Of a DNA stretch of 14,874 nt, positions 9,921 to 14,874 are shown piece by piece. This stretch comes from JBBQRS01 sp038214535 (GTDB lineage Bacteria; Chloroflexota; Anaerolineae; CG2-30-64-16), in assembly GCA_038214535.1 (NCBI GenBank), contig JBBQRS010000116.1, forward strand, positions 1-14,874, given 5' to 3'. The notes beneath the pieces are model-generated. The model saw nothing but the letters and a program-made list of their open reading frames with translations. It did not search any database and was not told the DNA's origin. Positions within the stretch are counted from its first letter, which is position 1. The number at the start of each line of letters is the position of its first letter. Position numbers and translations under genes: made by a program.

Positions 9921-11429
9921 TCACTGCGCGATCGGCGTCGCGAGCGCCGCGAGTGAGAAACTACGTCTGAGTTTGTAATAAGCCAGGATCAGGGCCACCG
10001 CAAAGGCGACGGCCATGACGGCCAGACCGGATATCTTATCGAGCATACCCAGCGACGACAACAGGAGCGCCAGCAGGATCAACGCGCCCGACGCCGCCAA
10101 CAGGGGCGACACCCGGCCCAGCACGCGCAGGATGTTGCCGCCCGCGCTGTGAAAGATGAAGTTCATATAGAGCAGCAAAATCACAACCGAGATCAGTGAA
10201 TAACCGGCCAGCGCGATCATGGCCGACCCCAACCACACGCCGGCACCCAGCGCCGCCGCGCGGAAGAGGAAAAGGCCGGTTTTATAGTAGAGGTCCTGGC
10301 GTTGCAGGTCCTTCACCAGCAGCAGCGGCGAGATCGGGCTGACCGCGAAAGAAACAATCACCATCGGCAGCAACACCTGGAAGATGCGGGCCACCGGCGC
10401 CCAATCAGGGCCGAAGAGGACATCAGCCAGCGCCGGGAAGACCAGCCCGACCGCCACGGCGGGTACCAGCACAAGCCCCAGGATGATGGCGACGGTGCGC
10501 TCCAGGATCCGCGCCTGGTCGAGACCTTGGCGCTCCAGTTCGGCGCTATCCCGATAAAAGACCTGGCCGAACGCCTGCCCCACCAGCGTCGCCGGGCCGG
10601 CCAACAACCGCCACGCCACGAAGTACCACCCCGCCCAGGCTTCCGAGAAGGCCGCCCGCAACACCAGCAAGGGCAGATAGATGGAAAGCGAGTTAATGAG
10701 ATTCGCGCCGGTCTGGTATTTCGGGAACTGCACGTAGCGCCGGGCGACGTCGCGCATCGCCACTGTCGGTGCGGTGGCTGCCTGTCGAACCTGCGCCCAC
10801 CCCCTCACCTCTTTAAGAGGAAGGAGATATAAGACGGCCACAGCGGAAGCGACCACCTGGGCGAGCAGGAACGCGTTCGCGTTGCCGCCGAGCAACAGTC
10901 CGAAGACGATCTGTAGTCCTGCGCCGCCAGCATAATAAATCACCCGTCCCGTGCTGACCTGCGCAAGCCGGTTATGCCGCAATGCCAGGTTGACGAACAA
11001 CACGAAGAGGCTATAACTGAACAACAGGACCGGGAGCATCCAGTCAATGCCCCAGTGAGCCAACACCCCACTCAGGCTAGACACAGGCCACGCCGCGCCG
11101 GCGAGAATCACCAGGCTGAGGCCCACAAACCAGAGCGTTGCCAGGCTGAGGTTCAGCGCCATCAAGGGGGGCAGTTCTTCATCGGTCGCCACAACCACGG
11201 CCTGATCGTATTGCAGGAAGACCAGCAGTTGGCCGATGCTCACAATCGCCAGCAGCGCGCCGGTGCGGCCCAACACCGCAGGCCCATAGATGCGCGTCAT
11301 GAACGGCAGGGCCAGCGCCGCCGCGATCTGCCCCGCGGCGCTGCCGGCGAAGATCACCCCGGCCCGCCCGATGTAGGCCCGGCTGATCTGCGCGCGCAGC
11401 TGCGTGACCCGGCTCACGATGCCGTTCAA
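9921..11429 (-). CDS. wzx: Wzx-type polysaccharide flippase
   Basis: An integral membrane protein of 502 residues in the MOP superfamily (polysaccharide transporter branch) that would move undecaprenyl-linked repeat units from the inner to the outer face of the membrane. The N-terminus has the family-like AGVIFAGSAAGQIAAALALPFMTRIYGPAVLGRTGA (about 23-58), and about a dozen hydrophobic helices follow, with a basic inter-helix loop near 206-226 (RQAATAPTVAMRDVARRY). The start is a TTG at 11429: it has a perfect AGGAGG site seven bases upstream and overlaps the acyltransferase stop by 4 bases (TTGA). No ATG lies near the expected N-terminus. Together with the polymerase and co-polymerase it defines a Wzx/Wzy-dependent pathway; no ABC transporter genes are in view. 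Confidence 0.93.
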   Translation of the reverse strand: MNGIVSRVTQLRAQISRAYIGRAGVIFAGSAAGQIAAALALPFMTRIYGPAVLGRTGALLAIVSIGQLLVFLQYDQAVVVATDEELPPLMALNLSLATLWFVGLSLVILAGAAWPVSSLSGVLAHWGIDWMLPVLLFSYSLFVLFVNLALRHNRLAQVSTGRVIYYAGGAGLQIVFGLLLGGNANAFLLAQVVASAVAVLYLLPLKEVRGWAQVRQAATAPTVAMRDVARRYVQFPKYQTGANLINSLSIYLPLLVLRAAFSEAWAGWYFVAWRLLAGPATLVGQAFGQVFYRDSAELERQGLDQARILERTVAIILGLVLVPAVAVGLVFPALADVLFGPDWAPVARIFQVLLPMVIVSFAVSPISPLLLVKDLQRQDLYYKTGLFLFRAAALGAGVWLGSAMIALAGYSLISVVILLLYMNFIFHSAGGNILRVLGRVSPLLAASGALILLALLLSSLGMLDKISGLAVMAVAFAVALILAYYKLRRSFSLAALATPIAQ

Positions 11430-12019
11430 CCCGTCGCCTCCTGAGAAGGGAGATCATCGCGCATCTTGATGACGCGGGCCGGGTTGCCCGCCACAATCGC
11501 GCCCGCCGGCACCGGCTTCGTGACCACGGCGCGCGCGCCGATGATCGCGTCGCGCCCGATGCGCTGCACGCCGGGCAAGATCAGCGCCTCTTCCCCCACC
11601 CACACGCCGCGCTCGATGACCAGCTCGCGCTCGACGGGCGTCGCGTGCGGATCATACCCGTGATCGTGCGACATCAGCATGGCCCCGGCGGATAACAGGC
11701 AGCGGTCCGCGATGGAAACATTCCCAGTGAAATCAATCGCCACGCCGTCATTGATCTGCACATCATCGCCGATCAACAGCCGGGCCGCCGCCGTTTCCGA
11801 CAATAGCGAGACGTCTCTGCCAATCCGGCCGCCCTTCCCGATCTGCACCTGACGCGGATATAAAACCAACATCGGGTGACCAAAATGGGTCTCTGCCCCG
11901 CAACTGCCGATACAGCGGCGGTAGAGTTGCGTGCTCAGGATATCCGCGCCCCGGCCCCAGCCGCGCCAGAGCGTGTAGATCAGCCCGTACAGGGGGCCGC
12001 CAGTCGTGAAGTATTTCAT
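11426..12019 (-). CDS. Left-handed beta-helix (hexapeptide) acyltransferase, WcaF/CysE/maltose O-acetyltransferase type
   Basis: A 197-residue trimeric-type acetyltransferase expected to O- (or N-) acetylate a sugar of the glycan with acetyl-CoA. Hexapeptide repeats are visible from about residue 60 onwards (VQIGKGGRIGRDV, then LLIGDDVQINDGVAI, GNVSIADRCLLSAG) and again at 135-175 (GVWVGEEALILPGVQRIG, DAIIGARAVVTKPVP). The loop SHDHGYDP carries the likely catalytic histidine; the coil ends with AIVAGNPARVIKMR, the standard family ending. Roughly 55 N-terminal residues before the coil form an Arg/Trp-rich helix region, as in WcaF-like proteins. The start ATG overlaps the polymerase stop (ATGA) and the stop overlaps the flippase TTG. 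It could instead be the PglD-equivalent N-acetyltransferase of the aminosugar pathway, though its sequence looks more like the O-acetyltransferase branch. Confidence 0.9.
   Translation of the reverse strand: MKYFTTGGPLYGLIYTLWRGWGRGADILSTQLYRRCIGSCGAETHFGHPMLVLYPRQVQIGKGGRIGRDVSLLSETAAARLLIGDDVQINDGVAIDFTGNVSIADRCLLSAGAMLMSHDHGYDPHATPVERELVIERGVWVGEEALILPGVQRIGRDAIIGARAVVTKPVPAGAIVAGNPARVIKMRDDLPSQEATG
11437..11442 (-). promoter_or_regulatory. Ribosome binding site that fixes the TTG start of the flippase
   Basis: A perfect AGGAGG on the minus strand, seven bases before the TTG at 11429 and inside the last codons of the upstream acyltransferase. It is the main reason for choosing the TTG start. 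Confidence 0.8.
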
Positions 12020-13575
12020 ATACGTGCTTTATGTATAACAGGGTTCCGGAGTTGCGCCCGCGTTACCGGCTTTCTGCGCTCCCCGATGATTTCCGCCGCC
12101 CTGAAGGCCAACCACGTCGCGCCGAACGAGACAAGAAAATTGCTGACGTTATTGGCGAGTGTGCCCGACGGCATCAGCAAGATGGTCGGCGCGAGGAGCG
12201 CATAGAAGACGGTCTCGCGCGGGCTACGCACCGGCTCGCCCCAGCGCGTATAAAGCCAGGCCAACAGCCCGCCGAACAAAAGCCCGCCCGCAAGCACGCC
12301 GGGGACGTGAAAGTTCATGTACATCTCGGCAAAGAAACCGGGGGGTGCGCCGGAAAACGTATCCGGATTCCACAACCGCCCGATCTCCACCCCCAAATCG
12401 TAAGGCTTACCGGGCCATAATGCCCGCGGGATCCACTGGGTGACCAGACGCGTGAAGGTCTCACCATACTTCAGCGGCAGAATCCGCCCGTAGAATTGCG
12501 AAATGAGCACAAAAATCCGAATGTCAACCAGATCCGTGCCCCGCACGAATTCGGCCAACCCCGTCGGCGAGAGCGCGTAGGGCAACTCATGGAACGCTGC
12601 CTGAATCGTAGGGTTGCGCATCGTCCCGGTGATCGCGCGCCAGACATGCGTGCCGTAGACGTAGATCAACCCGGCGAGGGCGACCGGCACGACAAATTGA
12701 GGGCGCAAAGGGCGCACCGCGAGATGGTAAACCAGGGCCAGGGAGATCAGGTAAGAGAGGGTCGTCGCCCTGGGGAAAATGAGCAATAGCACCCCCAGCG
12801 TGGCCGTGGCGTGCAGCAACCAGAGCCAACCGGGCCGCGACCCGCGACTGCCCAGGCTCGCCAGCCACACCAGCGAAGCCACGGGCAGCATTTTGATGCC
12901 ATAAAACCACAGGTAAGCCAGCGCCGAACCACCCCCAAAGGATGAGGACGTATCGGCCATATAGCCGCGTTGGGCGCTGTTGCGCAAGAAAACCGTCGGC
13001 GACTCGCCCAACGAGCGGAACAACAGCATAAAGGAGAACAGCGCAATCAGCGTCAACGCCAGCACCGCTCTACCGATGGCGTCGGGCGCGGGGGCGGCGG
13101 GGTCTTCAACCGGCGCCACACCGCGGCGGGTCATCACCCTGGCGTAGGCCAAATTCCAGGCGAGCAAACCTAACGTCGTGAAGAGCGCCACGGCCAGATA
13201 GGCATCTATCACCGAATCCGGGCCGAAGATCTGCAGGAAGCTCGGCCATTCGCCCCCGGCCAACGTCGCCCCTTTCATGGCGTAATAGAACATCGCCGTG
13301 TTGAACAACGTGGCCGGATCATAAACCCGCCGCGTACCGCGTGCGCCGATGAGCGCCAACGGCCCATACCACAACGCCAGGGCGGTCGGTGCGAGCGTGG
13401 CGACGATCACCTGCGGGTAGTCCGTACTCGGGACGAGCAACAGCAAACCGGCCACAACGTAGAACAGCAGCAACCACCCGCGCAGCATGAACACCTGGGC
13501 GGCCTTCGTCCCGCCGGGCTTGCGACGCTGCCGGCCCTGTGCCGGGGTGATGGGCAACCGTGATACCGTCGTCAA
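12016..13575 (-). CDS. wzy: Wzy-like oligosaccharide repeat-unit polymerase
   Basis: A polytopic membrane protein of up to 519 residues with about 11-12 hydrophobic helices, expected to join lipid-linked repeat units on the outer face of the membrane. After a basic cytoplasmic tail the first helix is MLRGWLLLFYVVAGLLLL-like (from residue 30). A large C-terminal loop contains VTQWIPRALWPGKPYDLG, which resembles the IPR-x-LWP-x-KP pattern of oligosaccharide repeat-unit polymerases, followed by FFAEMYMNF and the last two helices. The start is uncertain: the TTG at 13575 is the first possible codon after an in-frame stop but has no ribosome binding site, while an ATG at 13488 would still keep the whole first helix. 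Wzy proteins have low sequence conservation, so the call rests on topology, the motif and its place beside the flippase. It is the first gene of the operon in view. Confidence 0.85.
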   Translation of the reverse strand: MTTVSRLPITPAQGRQRRKPGGTKAAQVFMLRGWLLLFYVVAGLLLLVPSTDYPQVIVATLAPTALALWYGPLALIGARGTRRVYDPATLFNTAMFYYAMKGATLAGGEWPSFLQIFGPDSVIDAYLAVALFTTLGLLAWNLAYARVMTRRGVAPVEDPAAPAPDAIGRAVLALTLIALFSFMLLFRSLGESPTVFLRNSAQRGYMADTSSSFGGGSALAYLWFYGIKMLPVASLVWLASLGSRGSRPGWLWLLHATATLGVLLLIFPRATTLSYLISLALVYHLAVRPLRPQFVVPVALAGLIYVYGTHVWRAITGTMRNPTIQAAFHELPYALSPTGLAEFVRGTDLVDIRIFVLISQFYGRILPLKYGETFTRLVTQWIPRALWPGKPYDLGVEIGRLWNPDTFSGAPPGFFAEMYMNFHVPGVLAGGLLFGGLLAWLYTRWGEPVRSPRETVFYALLAPTILLMPSGTLANNVSNFLVSFGATWLAFRAAEIIGERRKPVTRAQLRNPVIHKARI

Positions 13576-13795
13576 GGATTAATATCTCGAACTGATTTCA
13601 TATGGCATTCACAGGCTCCCTCAGGAAGCGCGAGAATCGTCTCATCTACGTGCGGCCGCCCATGCTCCGCGGTCCCGCGTCCTTCGGTAAGGATCGGGGT
13701 ACCACGGACGATGGCGGCGCGCCGGAGCAGGTTGCTACAACGAACGCACGTGATGTGAGAAAAGACGGTTCAGGCCGGGCGTCGGGCGCGCGGGG
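13576..13795 (-). other. Upstream region of the operon, no gene recognised
   Basis: About 220 bases between the antitoxin-like remnant and the first polysaccharide gene. I see no convincing coding region. Three short perfect palindromes with four-base loops lie here on the plus strand: GAGA/TCTC at 13632-13643, CGCG/CGCG at 13668-13679 and CCTT/AAGG at 13681-13692 (the last extendable by one pair on each side). An AT-richer patch (GATATTAATCC on the minus strand) sits just before the TTG at 13575, but I could not fit a good -35 to it, so no promoter is called. The region should hold the operon's promoter or leader if it is not transcribed from further upstream. Confidence 0.5.
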
Positions 13796-13915
13796 TCAGC
13801 GCGCCGGGTTCAGGTCGTCGGCATCCTCGGCGGCAGATTGCGCCGCGCGCACCAGCGAGTGATAGGCGTCCAGCCCAAGGATCACGGCTATCGGCTCGCC
13901 GGAGCGTTCCACCAT
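13796..13915 (-). pseudogene. 3' remnant of a Phd/YefM-type antitoxin gene
   Basis: Reading the minus strand from 13915 gives 39 residues ending in TGA at 13796. The first part, VERSGEPIAVILGLDAYHSLV-like, closely matches the central-to-C-terminal part of Phd/YefM antitoxins (typically an R/H-G-x-P-x-A-V-L/I stretch followed by an xxDYxxL helix). The DNA-binding N-terminal half, about 35-40 residues, is missing and the transposase stop codon lies just six bases before this frame begins, so the insertion sequence seems to have cut the gene. No toxin gene follows downstream. The ATG at 13915 is probably accidental, made partly by the IS end. Recognition is by pattern only over a short stretch. 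Confidence 0.55.
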
Positions 13916-14874
13916 AGGACTTACGCAAGACGCATTTGGATGGTTGGCGTTTTGAGTTGTTGGCGCAAGTAGTCAGCCAATAGGCCATGCTTGACTTGAT
14001 AGATCGTGCGTTGCGTTTCGTACGCGACTTGCTTGAGACGCCCCCAAACGAGGATGGCGCAGCCGATGTGATTACGGACAATGCGAGCCTTACGGCATTG
14101 ACAGTTTTCCAGACCGGTCAATTGTTTGGTTTCGCGGTGAAATTGCTCGACTTGCCAGCGGAAGCCGCACACATCTTGGACGACCTCCACGTTGTCTTGC
14201 GCCATCTCGTTGGTCACGACATAGTCCGTGCGCTGGGTAGACAGCACTACTCGGAAGACTTTCACCTTGTGCTGGGCCGGGAAGCCTTTGATCTTGATGA
14301 TTTTGCCGTGCTGCTGCTCCGCGACGGTCCAGGTCAGACTGTCCAGGCGGCGATACGGTTGCACGCCCCCCGAATCGTCAACCTGCCGATTGTCCTTGAG
14401 CGGACAGTAGTAGATTTTGCCGCAGGCTGCAATTTGCAGCAGGAGCGCCTTGGTCGCATACCAAGGATCCATCAAAACCGCCCACAGGGCCAGCTCTTTC
14501 TGATAGACACCGTTGCGCAGCATCTCGGCGACATGGTCAAGTTTCGTCTTGCTATCGCCCGCGGGATCGTAGATCCGATAGTCGATGATCCAAAACTGAG
14601 CGGTCTCTGGGTTGACGTAGACACAGGTCACCACGCCGATCCCTTTAATGATGCCGTGGGCATTACCGCTGTATTGCCGGCGCACCAAGTCGATCTTGTG
14701 CCCAAAGTTCTTGTCCACGATGGTGTCATCAAAGACCAGAAATCCGTACGGCGTTTGCTCAACTTGAGTTTGCGTATTCTCCCACACCAGGTGGGGGCGG
14801 ATGACATCAGCGGCCAAATACCGGTTCGCCATATCGTGGCTGAACTGCTCGGTATGCTCGGCATAGTTCGTGAG
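13915..14874 (-). mobile_element. IS4/IS701-like insertion sequence, one end visible
   Basis: The transposase gene plus its downstream end. The plus-strand sequence TAGGACTTACGCA starting at 13915 looks like an IS terminus, and the transposase stop TAA falls inside it, so the element probably ends here within a few bases. The other end lies beyond the right edge, so the terminal inverted repeat and target duplication cannot be checked. The junction falls inside the antitoxin-like frame. Base composition looks less GC-rich than in the polysaccharide genes. Confidence 0.65.
13921..14874 (-). CDS. DDE transposase, IS4/IS701-like (5' end outside window)
   Basis: Cut-and-paste transposase; 317 residues are visible and the frame stays open to the right edge (reading LTNYAEHTEQFSHD before the first internal Met), so the N-terminus is missing. 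Counting from the window edge, the RNase H-like catalytic residues are probably D49 or D50 (LVFDDTIVDK), D136 (VLMDPWYAT) and E243 (FRWQVEQFHRETK). The last segment carries the R-(3)-E-(6)-K part of the IS4 YREK signature, with Cys in the usual Tyr position. Conserved phrases such as RRQYSGNAHGIIKGIGVV and CPLKDNRQVDD are known from transposases of cyanobacteria and Chloroflexota. No frameshift is visible, so it may be active. It is oriented towards the polysaccharide operon, so read-through into it is possible. Confidence 0.9.
   Translation of the reverse strand, partial: LTNYAEHTEQFSHDMANRYLAADVIRPHLVWENTQTQVEQTPYGFLVFDDTIVDKNFGHKIDLVRRQYSGNAHGIIKGIGVVTCVYVNPETAQFWIIDYRIYDPAGDSKTKLDHVAEMLRNGVYQKELALWAVLMDPWYATKALLLQIAACGKIYYCPLKDNRQVDDSGGVQPYRRLDSLTWTVAEQQHGKIIKIKGFPAQHKVKVFRVVLSTQRTDYVVTNEMAQDNVEVVQDVCGFRWQVEQFHRETKQLTGLENCQCRKARIVRNHIGCAILVWGRLKQVAYETQRTIYQVKHGLLADYLRQQLKTPTIQMRLA

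Noticed and set aside
10302..10832. A 176-codon plus-strand open frame
   Set aside because: Antisense shadow of the flippase, very rich in Arg/Gln/His, no motif.
13570..13620. Possible sigma-70 promoter for the operon (GATATTAAT patch)
   Set aside because: No acceptable -35 hexamer at 16-18 bases spacing; the patch also lies too close to the TTG start to leave a normal leader.
13602..13862. An 86-codon plus-strand open frame in the upstream region of the operon
   Set aside because: No ribosome binding site and no recognisable family; it runs across the antitoxin remnant on the other strand. It could be a remnant of something, but I could not support a call.
13770..14081. A 103-codon minus-strand frame across the IS end
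   Set aside because: It is a different frame of the transposase 3' end joined by chance to flanking DNA; the codon use and Arg/Ser-rich product look accidental.

Overview
This window is most of one long operon for an extracellular polysaccharide (capsule, exopolysaccharide or surface glycan) built by the Wzx/Wzy route. All genes lie on the minus strand, so transcription runs from about 13.6 kb down to position 1. DNA is GC-rich. The organism is inferred to be a Chloroflexota-like environmental bacterium: a Pro/Thr-rich extracellular linker behind a single membrane anchor, the fused co-polymerase/tyrosine kinase, and the style of the insertion sequence all fit that, but no marker gene proves it.

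Layout in the direction of transcription: an IS4/IS701-like transposase entering from the right edge (14874-13921); a 3' remnant of a Phd/YefM-type antitoxin that the IS appears to have cut (13915-13796); about 220 bases without a gene (13795-13576); then Wzy polymerase, hexapeptide acyltransferase, Wzx flippase, GT4 and GT2 glycosyltransferases, GNAT acyltransferase, FemAB/GNAT_6-like acyltransferase, DegT/DnrJ/EryC1/StrS aminotransferase, PglC-type phosphoglycosyl transferase, a membrane-anchored DUF4352-like protein, a long membrane-bound PglF/WbpM-type UDP-HexNAc 4,6-dehydratase, and a Wzz/Wzc-type co-polymerase with a bacterial tyrosine kinase domain that runs off the left edge. Genes are packed with 4-base stop/start overlaps or gaps under 50 bases.

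How they work together (inference from family knowledge): the dehydratase and aminotransferase make a UDP-2-acetamido-4-amino-2,4,6-trideoxyhexose; a neighbouring acyltransferase probably N-acylates the 4-amino group; the PglC-type enzyme loads the sugar phosphate on undecaprenyl phosphate; the two glycosyltransferases extend it; other acyltransferases may decorate it; Wzx flips the unit, Wzy polymerises it, and the kinase-linked co-polymerase sets chain length. Most notable are the side-by-side GNAT and FemAB-like genes coupled to an aminosugar module, the DUF4352-like anchored protein translationally coupled to the dehydratase, and the IS insertion into an antitoxin-like gene just upstream of the operon.
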